A stretch of 64,000 bases of DNA from Corynespora cassiicola (GCA_022059125.1 JAEUWY010000013.1:372001-436000), one strand, 5' to 3'. Positions 1-12,196 are shown, counted from the first letter of the stretch. Translations and numbers: made by a program. Notes: a model not told the origin generated them from the letters alone.

Positions 1-418
1 TACCCGCGAATAGCTCGTTACGGACATTTCCGACGGCTATCAGTACCGGGCAAAATCTTCCTGGTTTCCAGCTACTGTGAACTGGTGCGTCCAATGGAAA
101 GATGCGAACGTGTGGCAAAGCGTTGTGATGGTCGTGGGATTGACTCACTAGTCATCGACAGGGCGCTGCCCCATCATGTGTCGCGAAAAGGGCGGGGGCT
201 AAGCTTTCCATCGGGATCGCTTCTGACTGCCGCATCAGTCTATAAGCCAGCATGCGATGCAGATTTCTGGACACGGCACCAATCTCCGCCCTCTGACATT
301 TAAGGCTCCCTGCGCCCTCATTCATTTACGCCCTGTCATTTCCTCCAATTATTACTTTGTATACACTACCCCGCTGTCAAGCTGCTGACGATCCCGTCAG
401 CCCTTCGCTCGGCGCACC
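1..418. other. Upstream region of the MATE gene
   Basis: No convincing coding sequence. The last 120 bases before the ATG at 419 are pyrimidine-rich on the + strand, as is common in fungal leaders. No clear TATA box was picked out. Confidence 0.5.
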
Positions 419-2501
419 ATGGCCCAACAACCTACACACCCAGAAAACGATGCGAACGGATTTGCAGACCATGTTGCCTCGCAAATTGAAGGCCTGACTG
501 CCTCCGGAGCAATTGCAGAAGAGGCCATTGAGAGGGATTTGGAAGAAGACGTCTCCAGCACAGAATCTGACACCTCCAGTGGGTCTTCGACCGTTCGACA
601 GTTTTCCATGATAAATTCTTATCGCCGGCCTTCCTACGTGAACCCCGGAGCTCGTTCCACGGCCATTTTCTCGTCCAGCGTACCCGAGCACAACAGCTAT
701 AGTTATTTGTCCAAGCAGGAGCGTGCAGCCATGCGCGAGGAAGAGAGGAGCCTATTGAGAGATAACGATTTATTGCCACCAAAGCACCCACGCCGGGGCT
801 CTGGAGGCTTAGCGTCAAAAATCTCGTTTTCCGCCCTGCGCAAAGTGAAAAGCTCGCCGGGAGATGAAGAATCTGCGATCCACTCTGGCCCGTCCGAGAG
901 GACGGCTCTCCTGAGCGGCGATTTGGAATTGCCCTATGGTGGTCTCGATACCCCAAGAACGATTGATAAAAAATTCAGTGAGGCCGTACGCGAAAATAAG
1001 ATCCAGACGACATGGAAGCGCGAAGCAAAGGTTTTGACCAAATCGTCTGCGCCCTTGATCTTGACTTTTGCGCTGCAGTACTCCCTCCCTGTTGCTAGTA
1101 TTTTCACTGTTGGTCACATTGGTAAAATCGAGCTTGGTGCTGTGAGTCTGGCTAGCATGACTGCATCTATTACAGGATATGCAGTCTACCAAGGTCTCGC
1201 GACTTCTCTAGGTAAGCAGTGTCCAGCACGAGTTCATTTTTCCCGCCAAACGTCAAACCTGCTCTACTAAATTTTCCAAAATATCGCTGACTTTTCCTGA
1301 AGATACCCTCTGTGCCCAAGCCTATGGATCTGGGCGTCGTCATCTAGTCGGCCTGCAGCTGCAGCGAATGATTTACTTCCTTTGGCTCATCACCATCCCG
1401 ATTTGTATCATCTGGGCTTTGGGAACCCACATTCTATATCTCATCGTCCCCGAAAAAGAAACAGCCGAGCTTGCTGGTCTTTACCTGCGGATTCTCATCG
1501 CCGGCGCGCCCGGCTACGCAGCCTTCGAAGCTGGCAAACGTTTTACCCAGGCCCAGGGACTCTTCAGCGCAACAATGTATATCTTGTTGATCTGTGCCCC
1601 CTTCAACGCCGTTCTCAACTGGCTCTTGGTCTGGAAGCTGCAATGGGGCTTCATTGGCGCGCCCATTGCCGTAGTCGTGACCGAAAACATCATGCCGCTG
1701 CTCCTCTTCCTCTATGTCCGCTTCATCGACGGCTATCAATGCTGGGGAGGCTTCGACCGCCGCGCCCTCAAGAACTGGGGCCCCATGATCACGCTCGCGC
1801 TCCCTGGCCTCGTCACGGTGCTTGCTGAGTTCCTCGCTTTCGAAATCCTGACCCTGAGCTCCAGCTGGTTGGGTACAACACCGCTGGCCGCACAGAGTAT
1901 CTTGAGCTCTATCCTCGGCCTCACATACCAGATCCCGTTCCCAGTTTCTGTTGCCGCGTCTACGCGCATTGCAAACTTGATTGGAGCCACACTTGCTATG
2001 CCTGCAAAGACGGCGGCCAAGGTGGCGCTAGTGTTTGCTGTTGGTGTGGGAATATTCAATCTGCTCCTCTTGTCCTTGCTGAGAACGTCTATTCCACGAC
2101 TTTTCACGCCAGACGAGGAGGTCATCCAGCTCGTTGCGAACTTGCTTCCTCTGTGCGCTGCGTTTCAGCTTTTTGATTCCTTGTCTGCGTGCTGCAACGG
2201 TATCCTCAGGGGTCTTGGACGGCAAGAGATTGGTGGATATGTTGGCTTGTTTTCTTACTATGTTGTCGGCTTGCCGATCAGCTTTGGTACGGGCTTTGGA
2301 GCCCGCTGGGGCTTGTATGGTCTTTGGAGTGTAAGTGCTCGATGCTCTGCTTGGATTCTTGTTTGAGACTAACTATTTTGTCAGGGACCTGCGATCGCGC
2401 TGGTGGTCGTTGCCGGTATCGAGGGTATTTTCATCTACAAGACGAGTTGGGAGCGTGCTGTTGAAGTGGCAAGGAACAGGAATCAGCTTGATGATCGGTG
2501 A
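419..2501 (+). CDS. MATE-family multidrug/toxin exporter
   Basis: Three exons, 419-1211, 1303-2330 and 2385-2501, give 645 residues. The first junction restores the family signature LDTLCAQAYGSG (about residues 263-274), which neither open frame contains alone, so the splice is well supported. Residues 1-200 are a hydrophilic, Ser/Glu-rich cytosolic tail of the kind seen in fungal MATE proteins. The rest is strongly hydrophobic and compatible with about twelve helices. The protein is in the size range of yeast Erc1 but has a longer N-terminus. Family members exchange cations or H+ for organic compounds across the plasma or vacuolar membrane; the substrate cannot be read from the sequence. The introns (91 and 54 nt) have GTAAGC/GTAAGT donors. 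Family assignment is secure; substrate and membrane are unknown. Confidence 0.93.
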
Positions 2502-2912
2502 ATGGGTTCCACTACAAATCTAACGGCCATGAAAAGATTGAGACTTGATGTTTGAAAAGTGTTTTAGCGGGGTCTTTTCAGGATCATAGGGCGTAGGAGT
2601 TTTTTTTTGGCGTTGGGAACTTGTGGTCATTCAGCGAATGGGTTTCACAGCGTAGACTTGATGATACCCTCGACGTTATGCGCTCATAGCTTTGGTACCG
2701 GGTCTCTAGATGTTAAAGGCAAAAAATGGATGATTATTAGTTATGTACTACTCGGCAAAGTCCACAGTCATTACGATGGCCTTGGACGCGATCCTGTTTT
2801 CCATCACTACCTTCTCTCTCGAGCAAGCACGCCACACGTAGAGAACACAAGTAACCTTCAAACACAGCACAAAACACAGCCCTACCTCAATCCCACCCTC
2901 AATCCACCCGTC
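2502..2912. other. Region between convergent genes
   Basis: 3' flanks of the MATE gene (+) and the unknown gene (-). From about 2870 the + strand becomes very C-rich, running into the 3' end of the minus-strand gene. No separate gene seen. Confidence 0.5.
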
Positions 2913-5155
2913 TCACAACCTCTCCCCCCTAAACCTCCTCCAAACCCTCCCCACCCTCCCCCTCAACCCCCCTCCTCCCCTCGTCACCTCCACACCCGCA
3001 CTCCTAACCCTCTGCCCCCTCTCCCTCACCCCCCTATTCCTCTCCTCCATCACCCTCTCCCTCAACATCCCCACCATCTCCTCGGAACTATGCTCGCTAA
3101 AATTAAAGCTGATCCGCCGCTGCGGGTTCCCCGCTGCTGCAGCCTGCATCTGGGCCTCGGGCGAGGACCTGTATCCCAGGAACGAAGACGAGGTCACGCT
3201 CGGCGTGCCGGCATCCGAGGAGGTCGGGAGCGGGAGGTAGGGGTTTGCGTCGCGGGGGCCTTGGAAGGGGTTTCGGAGGGAGGCGTAGGGGTTTGATATG
3301 GGGCTGGGGCGGGAGGGGGGAGGGCGGGCGCGGGGGAAGGTGTTTGTGTTGTGGTGGTTGGCAGTGGGGTGGATGGGAGGGTGGGTTCTGGATGGTGGTG
3401 TGGTGATGGTGGTGGTGGTGGTGTGGGATTGGGCGAGTTCGAGTTCTTGGATCATTCCTAGGCGGCGGGCGTGTGGTGGGGGGTTTGAGAGGGTCTGTGG
3501 GGAGACGGGGTGCTTGTTCTTGGCAAAAGGGCTAGAAGTGTGGTCTTCGGGTTGTTGGGAGGGACGAAGGAGGCGAGTGGGCTGTTTTGCGGAGCATATA
3601 GGCTCTTTTGCGGAGCGTGAGGTTTCCTTTGCTGAGCGGGCGGTTTCCTTTGTAGAGGGTGGATTTGTCTTCGCGGAGCTGTCAGGAGGAACGGTTTCGA
3701 GCTGGGTCCGGCATGCTGTGGCAGCGGCGTCGCGGTGGGCGCTAGAGACTACTGGGACGGCTTTGGCGACGATGCGGATGCTGATGTCTTCGGGGCCCGG
3801 AGATGGCTCGGTTCCGGTTCGAGAAAAGGATCCCTTGAACATTGCGGAGCGTTTGCGAGGGCGGGCAGAGCTGGCCATCATAGGTACTGGGATGGAAGTG
3901 CGCTGTTTTGACATTAGGTGGATGCTACGCGGGCCGACCATGTTGGGGTCGATAGCGGGAGGCTCGCCGGGCATCGTGTCTTCGAATCGGAGGGTCTTCA
4001 GTTCGCCGTTTGGAGGTGTTGGGAATCTGTCGATCATGTGTTGAAATGTTCGCTCCCGTTCTATCTTGCCGTTCACCTTGTTGCCGTTGGAGATGGGGGA
4101 GATGGAGTTCAGGTCTCGGGATTGAAGGGCGTCGGACGAAGTATCGATGTATCGAAACTGCTCTGAACCAGGGCTGTTGGATATTTTAATAGGCATCTCT
4201 TCTCTTAGAAATCATTGGTACGTACTTATCAAGACGGTAGTTGACCCCTGGCAGATTTTCTTCGGATCCAATGCGGGGGCTTTCAGGTTTAGCCCAATGA
4301 TTCGGGATCCTAGACCTGGTCTGACGATGGCGTTTTGTAAAGGGCATCTCAGGAACACTGTCTTCGTGGCCTCTCCTATGACTATTATACTCTTGAATAT
4401 TGCCAGGTTCATTGCGATACGAATTATCGAGGTTCGACTTGATATTGTACGCCGACGAAGCTCTGCTAGCAATGGAAGAAGGAGCGTCTCTTTCCAAGAT
4501 GAGACGCATCTCTCGCTGGATGCACAAGGATACCATGTTTCTGATCGACTCAGGAACTGGTACTGACGATCAGTAAAGCTGACATCGATATGACTGTGCA
4601 AGAAAATCTGATCTCTAGCACTAGGAATGGTTTTCCGTTCTTAGTTTCGTGGCAGGACTTACTGAATTCTACAGATCCGGTCATTCCTTCACGGGCAGTG
4701 TTTTGGACGGTTTGGGGACAGATGTCTCCCAACTTGCCACTGTTGAAGCATCTGCGAAGGTACCACCCCGATCCCATCCAGTTAAGGACAGTTGCTCGAA
4801 CGGCAGACGGATTGGATAGACCTATTCCCCACTTGGAGTTTGTTAGGAGAGCATACAGGAAGTTACGCACTACTTTGTAGCCATCTTCGCTCCCCGGAAT
4901 TTTCAACTCGGCATCAGGAATCTCAGTATCTCTCCTGATCTTTTCGTCCACGAGCGCTCTCTCGCACGCGAGGGGATCGTCTTTGTCGTTGTCTTCTTTG
5001 AACGGTTTGATAAGCTTGGTTACCGCAAGGGGTGCTGGCTCAAGACTGTCGGAGCTTGAAGAACTGGCCATTACAGCGACACTTTGTGCACCCACCCTCG
5101 TTTTGGGTGGCGGCCGTGACGGTAACGGCTTTCGCGGGTAGTTGGGAGAGCTCAT
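2913..5155 (-). CDS. Hypothetical low-complexity protein, spliced
   Basis: Not recognised. A three-exon model (5155-4663, 4556-4226, 4173-2913) gives 694 residues; both introns have GT..AG ends (GTAAGT and GTACGT donors) and keep frame. The N-terminal third starts MSSPNYPRKPLPSRPPP, then has an ordered stretch (about residues 70-165) rich in Trp, Cys and charged residues that could be a small domain. The middle is Ser/Pro-rich with a short degenerate tandem repeat of the form xRSAKE (around 3590-3670). The C-terminal 120 residues are Arg/Gly/Glu-rich. The acceptor at 4556 has an in-phase alternative at 4562. If the gene starts at 4196 it is only 427 residues. The third exon changes from a C-rich to a G-rich coding strand near 3290. 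Confidence 0.6.
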
Positions 5156-5752
5156 AGCTTGGAAGAGGTAAAATGAAGTTACAGAGTTGATTTGAGCGCG
5201 TGTTCGCTCCGGAATATATCTGATGGGTTGGCGAAAACGTGTTGGGACCCTGGACGACACCCTTCATGGTAAATCAAATCAACCAGATGGTGCTTAGATA
5301 TTGGATGCAAGATCTGGCGTAAATTGCTGCCCAAGGATAAATCACATGATATTTTGTAAGTACCATTATAATGTGTTCTGATAGCATTCGTTGGCCGAAT
5401 CAGCGTTGAGCATCTCCACGGACCAAGATTGGGGCCTAGAGATACTAATATTTAGCAGTAGTCTGCACTTAGTGCCTCGCCAATCATGACTCCGCAATAC
5501 GACTACCTTTTGATTGATGAGATGGCTATAAGATTCTCTGTTCATGGTCGTCAGCTTCACAATAGCTCAACAAGAGAAATTGAGCGGTTCTGCTACAATG
5601 GTCACCTTCCATTAATGTTACGTGTATCGACTTTGATTAGTATTGGTGCTTGTCATTTGTCAAATCTAAGACTGCACCTACTTCGCATGTGACAGGCCAC
5701 TCTACTTTGGTTTGGGCAAGCCTCAAGCATATCTTCGGAAACATGTCCCAAC
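5156..5752. other. Intergenic, AT-richer
   Basis: Lies upstream of the unknown gene and downstream of the purine permease gene, both on the minus strand. Only short, unconvincing open frames. Confidence 0.4.
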
Positions 5753-7138
5753 TTAAGACTTTATCCAAATATCCGGAGTCCTGCAGAACAGTTAGCTTGG
5801 ATGCCCACGCACGCTCCATACAACGACTTACCCAATATCCGGCGTTCCCCCAACCCTGTTCAGCACATCCCCCACATAGTTGTCCGTCTCAATGCCCCCT
5901 TTGTATATCCCCTCCCAATTCTTCACAATGTCCTTCACGATGACCCTCCCTGCGCGCCAAATGTTCTCAATCGCTGGCGCAAACCCTCCTTGCTCCATGT
6001 GCAACAAATGATCCGTTGTGCTAACCCCAGGCGGCGCCCTATCAAAGTTGCTGCCCGTCCTGAGAATCGCAATGCGCGAAAAGTCCACCCTCTTCATCAG
6101 ATGACCACGCAAGAGCGACTCCAACGTCGCATTATCCTCCTGCTGCGTATTGCAATACTTGCCGGTCCCATTCGTAAGCAACTTCATATACTCCCCAAAC
6201 GCATCCGCCATCTTGCTACCCGACCAATACGGATTGCTAGTCCCAGAATCGCACTCCACGACGCCGGGCCCCTCATTCGCCGGCGCGAACCCATACCTCG
6301 CCCTGTACGCCCTCGCGACCTCCGAGTCCGCAAGCTCGACGCCGTCCAAGAGGCCCACGAAGCGCTTCTTGAGCGCGTCGTTGAGCTCGAAGGCCTCGGT
6401 GCCGTAGACGCTCTGCGGGTATGCGGCGGGCGTGTAGGAGGTGGGGACTTTGGCGCCTTGGGGGACGAGGCCTGTGGACCAGTTTGAAGGGATTTGGCGG
6501 GCGTCGAATTCATGCGTCAGGTCGAATTGGACGGCGTAGCGGGCCATGGTGACGGAGGCGAGGGTGCCGAGGTAGGGGTTTATGCCGCCGATGCCGGCGA
6601 GGAGAAAGTAAGTGGAGGAGAGGTTGAAGGAGGGGCTAAAGAGAAGGGCCATGAGGGTGGATGCGGCGTTTATTTCTGGGGGAGGTTAGCGAGTATATTG
6701 AATGTGGGTGTTATATGAGCAGGAAATGGTAGCATGTGGATGGAGGAGAGCGGAAGTTGCATACCTCCCATAGCCGTCGTCAACTGACAGATGCTTCCAT
6801 CCGCCACACAATGCGCATCCGGGAACTGTGTCGAGAATCCCGGCACTGTGATGTTACGGTCGAACAGCTCTGGCATATTTTCAAACCAAACATCTGTTTC
6901 GGCATCAAACTGGAGCTGTCAGCCGATCCTCAAATCCCACCCATATACTCCCATTCTCTCAATCGCCCCTCCCTCAACCCCCCCAAAGCAAAAAGAAGAG
7001 GAAAAACCTCAAAAAAAAAAAACTTACCATACTAACAACAAAAACCCTCGGCCTCAAAACACCTCCCTCCCCACACTCCCCCACCCCCACCAACCCTCCA
7101 AGCACCCCCAACCCCGCCAAAGCAGTACAAACCCTCAT
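5753..7138 (-). CDS. Purine nucleoside permease (NUP family)
   Basis: Spliced exons 7138-7028, 6909-6765, 6675-5832 and probably 5780-5753 give about 375 residues. Exon 1 encodes a signal-peptide-like start (MRVCTALAGLGVLGGLVGVG) leading to RPRVFVVSM. Exon 2 encodes the family stretch with ETDVWFEN and PELFDRNITVPG. Exon 3 has GEINAA, GIGGINPYLGT, FDARQIPSNW and GGFAPAIEN. These match fungal NUP proteins, reported to take up purine nucleosides and also resembling nucleoside phosphorylases. The last intron (5831-5781) is a textbook 51-mer: GTAAGT donor, GCTAAC branch, CTGCAG end. Without it the protein stops at 5828 after GGTPDIG (367 residues). Exon 1 is G-rich on the coding strand, the first half of exon 3 C-rich and the second half G-rich again. 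The family call is firm; the exact C-terminus is not. Confidence 0.88.
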
Positions 7139-7191
7139 CTCCAAAATCCTTTTCTTTCAATCTCTCAAATCTCTCAATTCACCCCAAAAGC

Positions 7192-7213
7192 ATACACACA
7201 CACACACATACAC
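7192..7213. repeat. CA dinucleotide microsatellite
   Basis: About 11 CA units with one interruption (CATACA), followed by an A-run. It lies about 55 bp upstream of the permease start. Confidence 0.8.
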
Positions 7214-7459
7214 AAAAAAAAAGGAGCAAACCAGTAAGCACCCTTTACCCAAAAAGCAACTTTTTTTCTTTTTCCTTCCACAAAACCTGTCCCCATGTGT
7301 TACTTATACCCTCCCACCCTCCCACCCACCGACAAACTGCGATCCTCGGCCTCTCAAACGCAGCCTAGCCCCCCGCCCCCTCCTTCACGCGCACAATGCC
7401 GCTGGCTTCCTTCCCATCGCAGCCTAGTGCGCGCAGCGTCGTTGATTGCGCCATGGGTG

Positions 7460-7503
7460 CGGCGGCGGCGGCGGCGGCGGCGATGGCGATGGCGATGGCG
7501 GGC
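7460..7503. repeat. GGC / GATGGC trinucleotide repeat
   Basis: Seven or so GGC units followed by three GATGGC units and a final GGC. In frame it would read poly-Ala or Gly-Asp, but the surrounding open frames on both strands lack any other coding sign, so I treat it as non-coding. Confidence 0.7.
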
Positions 7504-8065
7504 GGTCAGCGGTCGGTAGTGGCCGTGGGGTTGATAAGGACGCCTATCGCGCGCGGCCCACGGCGCAAGAATGGGGTTTACCGCGCGAGCACGCGCGCGC
7601 AAACGTCATTTTGCCCTTTTTTTTGGTGATGGAGCGCAGGTTTTTTTTAGGCGAACCGATAACGGGGGGAGGGGGGGTTTGCAAAGGAAGGAAAAGAGGG
7701 TCGGATTTTTAGGTTCGAGTGCAGGCGAGTAGGGGTTGTTTGGTTTGTGAGTACGGAGAGTAGCGGTAGACAGCCATGCTGGGATTTAAAAGGTTCCTCG
7801 AAAACTGATCCTCGGGGCACGAATTGTGCAAGTTTCTCACACACAATTTACGCCTCCAAGGTAGCACAATGTTTGCAATTCGTAAAGATTCGGTATTTAC
7901 AATCCCCCTCCCAGACCCGTTACTAATTCAAGATTTTCTCTTCTTTCAACCCGAGCACCCATATAACCGATTCGAAAATCAACCATGACAACGAAAAAGA
8001 CCCCTTCCTAGGTATATAATACACCCCCTTTCCTCTCTATCTCTCTCTCTGTGTCTCCAATCCAT

Positions 8066-9236
8066 TTACTTCGAAGTATCCAACACATACCGTCCCGCAA
8101 TCTCTCCCTTCTTCATTTTATCAAACACACTGGACAACTCTGAAAGACCCACCGTCTTGAACGGCGCCTTGATGAGCCCTCGGGCAAAGAAGTCAATCGC
8201 CTCAGCGCTATCCTTGCGGTTGCCCACATAGCTTCCCTTGATGGTAATCATCTTGATGACCGACTCGAACACCGGGGCCTTGAGGTATGCCCCAGCGGGG
8301 AGTCCAATGCAGACGACCGATCCACGAGGCCGCACATACTCGGCTGCCTGCTGGAACGGCTTCTCGGCGACAGCGACGAGGAGCACAGCGTGAGGGCCCA
8401 GGCCGTCGGGGGTAAGGGCCTGCACGTCCTTGACCACATTCTTCGACTTCGCAAAGTCGATAAAGTACTCGGAGCCCAACTTCTCGCACATGGCCTTCTT
8501 CTCATCACCCGTGTCGATGCCGATGACGCGGAGACCCATGGCCTTTGCATACTGCTGTGCGAGGGAGCCGAGGCCACCACCCGCACCCACGATAGCGACA
8601 AACTCGCCGGGCTTCGCGCCCGACTCCTTCAAGCCCTTGTAGACGGTGATACCGGCGCACAGCACGGGCGCGATGGCGTCGAGGGGCACGTCCTTGGGGA
8701 TGCGGGCCACGTGAGCGGCCTTGCCGATGGCGTACTCTTGGAAGGAGCCGTCGACGGTGTAGCCGGAGAGAAGGGGCTTGGGGCAGAGGGGCTCATCGGC
8801 CTGTTGGCAGAAGTCGCAGGAGAGGCAGGAGCCGTTGAGCCACTTGATGCCGACGTGGTCGCCAATCTGGTGGGTTTGCGTTAGAGAATGGTTGAGATGG
8901 GGATGAGGGTGTGTAATGGCTTACCTCGACGTCCTGGACGAGATCACCACGTGCTACGACTACACCGGCTCCCTCGTGGCCACCGACAAGGGGTAGCTTG
9001 GTGGGCTGGCCGATCAATTAGCAAGCTGCGAGGATAGCAAAAGGAGGGAAACAACGGACCAATGGCCAATCGCCCTGCAGAGCGTGCAGATCCGTGTGGC
9101 AGACACCGGTGTACTTGACGTTGACGAGAACCTCATCGGGGCCAGGTTGCTGGACGGGAATCTTCTTGTACTCGAGGGGGCCGCCCGTCTTCTCCATGAC
9201 CTGGGCCCATTGCTCCTTGGGGACTTCTGGTGCCAT
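8066..9236 (-). CDS. Zinc alcohol dehydrogenase, cytosolic type
   Basis: Exons 9236-9060, 9005-8925 and 8866-8066 give 352 residues, the usual length for yeast Adh1 and its filamentous-fungal relatives. Catalytic zinc ligands are visible: Cys46 in GVCHTD, His69 in GGHEGAG and the Cys in APVLCAGIT. The structural zinc lobe has Cys100, 103, 106 and 114. The NAD-binding turn is [15 protein letters not shown]. The enzyme interconverts acetaldehyde or other short aldehydes with alcohols using NAD(H). There is no mitochondrial presequence (it starts [10 protein letters not shown]), so it is probably cytosolic. Both introns join complete codons (phase 0). Direction of use (fermentation or ethanol use) cannot be inferred. 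Confidence 0.95.
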
Positions 9237-11110
9237 TGTGTTTCTGGGGGTTGCGAGTTGCAAGTTATGTGAAGGGGAAAAAAGGCAGAGTGATTGGTGA
9301 CCGGATCAGGATCGGAATTGAGTTTAAGTATGAGGGTACAGGATCGGAACCGCACTATGGAAGCGGGGTCTCTGTGTTGTAAGAGTCGATGATGTAGTGG
9401 ATGATGGCCGACTACAGGGAACACAGACATGCTTTATATGCGGGCAGAGCAAACGCATTGGTCCAGCTACCCGGCCACGGCCGCGTACCAAGCAGTTGGC
9501 TGCTGTGCCAGGTTGGCAGACGCGAAGCTTCACAGCTCGAGATGCCCATCCTCCCATCCATGCCACAATTCGGAACCTGGAGCTGGGCCGACCGGCGCTC
9601 CGGAGGTAGCCGTCAGGGCATGTTCCCTCTGCCATTGGCCGGCTGGGGGCGAGTTGCACGGCAACTGTGGGCCAGTACGAGGGTCTTCTGCAGCATCTCC
9701 ATCGGATGATGTCTTGTGTTTGCAGGCCTGCGGTCGCGGCGCCGTCGGACGGGTGGCATTGGGCTCCGCTAGAGGCCGACACAGACTGCTGGTGGAGTGA
9801 AGCTAATGTGGCCTGACTTGGCGGGTCTGCGACAGTGCGCCAGATGGTGTGGTGTGAAGGATCACGGTGCATGGAGAGAGGCAGCTCTGGAATTGGCCGA
9901 CCGCTACGTCAGTTTCCGCTTTGGGACAATTTCTCACCTGATGTTTTCTTACTCATTGCCTGGTCCTTCGTCCACGGCCGTTCAACATCAAACGCCGCTC
10001 GCCTTTTTTTTTTAATCGCGATCATTCGTGATAAAAATACTTGTCGAAAGAGAATTGGAAAGGAAAAAAAAAAAGATCGCATCTTGATCAGACAAGCCTC
10101 GTCCAAGGCTGGCGAGTTCCCGGTGAGCATCGGCGGTGCGTCGGTACACGCCACCTCAGGACCTGGCCTCCCCTCCCAACAAACATGCACTCCCGTTCTC
10201 CCACCACCCACGGCCCATCCCTCTGCATGCATTCTCTTCGGAGACGAGGACGCCCTCTCTCCGTCGGTCGAACGCACAGTGCGACACCCAAAGTCTAGCC
10301 CGCCGCATGCCATAGTCGACGGCTTGCGTCGACTTACCCAAAGCAGCAAACCAAGCAGCCAATGAGGTGCAGAGATCGCCGCAATCATCTCCACCTGGCG
10401 ACGTGGGAGCCGCTTGCGGCTCGCGGTGGAGATCCTTAATGCCGAGGGGGACGGGGTCCAAAAGCCACCTCACCGGAGCCGCGGGGTAGCTGCATGGTGC
10501 GCGCTTCTCGGAGCAAAGGGTGGCTGATACCATCGCGAAGCAAAACCCCCAAAAATGTACGTGTTTTGGGAAGGTGGTGCGCTTCAGCACGTCTTCCACG
10601 ACTAGACGCGCCGTGTGAAGATGGGCAGAGGGCCGCCATTGGCTGCTGCGTCTTGCGTCTGGCCGAGCCCAACGACCCCGCCATCCGCCTTTTCCTTCTC
10701 CACGGGCAGGGTTCGCTAGTGCAAACACTGTTGATATCATACGATGCGGAGGCGGGGAACCTGTCTGGAGCTTCAGGGAGCTCTGACAGCGCGTAGGGCC
10801 GACACGAGAAAGCTTGAGGGGTCTTGTCGTGTGAAGATGATGCATTTGTGGGAGATTGTCCCCTCCCTCTCATGGTAGATCTCAGTCAGATAGCTATGCT
10901 CAACCTCTTCGTCGCCTTTTTTCGTCTCAATCCCGTCTGCTGTCCGCGGAACCCATTGTCAGGCGCTACCTTGTTCCCCGCAATCCTGCCCATGACGACT
11001 CCACCAACATGTAACAAGATAGGCTAGGAAAAGTCGTGACGGATGCAAAAACGTACGAAAAGAGAAATCCGATGCACGGAGTGCCATTGAATCCGCGGGC
11101 TTGCTGGGCA
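9237..11110. other. Long ADH upstream region, no clear gene
   Basis: 1.9 kb between the ADH start and the stop of the next minus-strand gene. GC-rich with overlapping open frames on both strands (longest about 229 codons), but none has recognisable domains and none excludes the others. I read it as promoter or non-coding sequence. Confidence 0.4.
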
Positions 11111-12196
11111 CTAGCCGGGGAGCTCGTGGACTGGCTGACTGTAAATCTCAGAGACACGCGACCCTGCCGCCCCTCCAGGAAACTCGGTCTGAGTACTAAG
11201 AGGGGAAACGAGGGGCGATTGTAAAGGCGTTCGATCGCCCACCGTGAAGCCCTCCACCTCGGGCGGGACAGGCGACCCTGGAACCTCATGAACAGGGCGG
11301 TCGGTTCCTGGGAGCTCTGCCTTGCGCGCATAGCCTGGTTCACTCTCGTCCGAGCTTCCCAAATCCAACGTCTTCTCTCCCTTTCCTTGGCCCGACTTCT
11401 CTCGTTTCCATCGATGAAGACGGTATGCGAGACAGCCTGCCAAAGCGATGGCGATGGGTACCCCCGTACCAAGCCCCACGGCAATACCCAGCCTGTCTGT
11501 AGGTTTTGCTGAGGGTGGCTGAGGTTGCTCCGTCTCGGCGGGTTCAGCGGGGGAACTAGATGATGAGGGCTGGAGTGTGGTTGCCCGGGACGTGCTGCTC
11601 GCCGAAGACGTTGCTGGCGTCTTGATCGTCCTCGTAGAATGCTCGGCAAAGTAACTGCTCAACTCGGTCGAAATAGGCAACGGCAGAATGTCCGAAATGG
11701 TTGCCGAACCATAGAAAGCAACATGCCCCTCGTCTACTGCCAGATCTTTGCAATGTGTCCGGGGTAGCTTCTCTATGCTCGGATCCCACGGAGAGGGAGC
11801 ACAGTCATCCTGGTCACGGCCACCACAGTTGTCGGGGTGGTGGCAGACCCAGCTGCCGTTCTTCCTGTCGGAGCTCTCATTACAGAAGACCAGCCCAGCC
11901 CAGTGTGATTTTTCGCGGTCGAGATTGCACTTCCTCGCGCAGTGGCTGTCCTGGTACGTCTCGTCGGTGCAGCCATACTGGTACGTGACCCCCGTGTCCT
12001 GATCATAGCAAGCATTGTTTCTCAAGCACTTGTTTCCGACCTTGCAGCAAGAGTAGTGTTCTGTCACGGCGCTTGGATAACAGGGTATGATGTCCTCGGG
12101 GGCGAACTTGCCGACGTCGTAATAGCAGCGAGGACCGGCAGAGACAGGTGCGCCTAGGAAGAAAAGGACGACTTGAAGGGTAAAGGGCAGCAACAT
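11111..12196 (-). CDS. Cys-rich single-pass surface protein
   Basis: One uninterrupted frame of 361 residues from the Met at 12196; a Met six codons upstream (12214) is also possible. Chosen start: MLLPFTLQVVLFFLGAPVSA, a clean signal peptide. The ectodomain carries many Cys, starting RCYYDVGKFAPEDIIPCYPS and continuing with SCCKVGNKCLRNNACYDQ. This is the layout of a family very common in Pezizomycotina (CYYPxG..PC..SACC..ACLSNG..C). A Ser/Thr/Pro-rich stalk follows, then one membrane helix (GLGTGVPIAIALAGCLAYRL) and a basic, then acidic, cytosolic tail ending in two related motifs, PVHEVPG and PVHELPG. Likely a cell-surface sensor or adhesin-like protein; no member of this type has a role I can name. 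Confidence 0.85.
   Translation of the reverse strand: MLLPFTLQVVLFFLGAPVSAGPRCYYDVGKFAPEDIIPCYPSAVTEHYSCCKVGNKCLRNNACYDQDTGVTYQYGCTDETYQDSHCARKCNLDREKSHWAGLVFCNESSDRKNGSWVCHHPDNCGGRDQDDCAPSPWDPSIEKLPRTHCKDLAVDEGHVAFYGSATISDILPLPISTELSSYFAEHSTRTIKTPATSSASSTSRATTLQPSSSSSPAEPAETEQPQPPSAKPTDRLGIAVGLGTGVPIAIALAGCLAYRLHRWKREKSGQGKGEKTLDLGSSDESEPGYARKAELPGTDRPVHEVPGSPVPPEVEGFTVGDRTPLQSPLVSPLSTQTEFPGGAAGSRVSEIYSQPVHELPG

Larger units (their letters stand above)
7139..8065. other. Permease promoter and ADH 3' flank
   Basis: Holds the upstream region of the purine permease gene and the 3' end of the ADH gene. Next to the permease ATG the + strand is C- and A-rich; near ADH there is a CT-rich tract at about 8030-8060. 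Two microsatellites are listed separately. No gene seen. Confidence 0.5.

Noticed and set aside
2607..4044. Plus-strand frames of 229 and 248 codons
   Set aside because: They lie antisense to the spliced minus-strand gene at 2913-5155, are strongly composition-driven and have no domains.
5801..6487. Plus-strand 228-codon frame
   Set aside because: Antisense shadow of the purine permease exon 3.
9324..10900. Several frames of 145-229 codons on both strands
   Set aside because: They overlap each other, have odd residue content rich in Arg, Pro and Ser, and show no family motifs; typical chance frames in GC-rich DNA.
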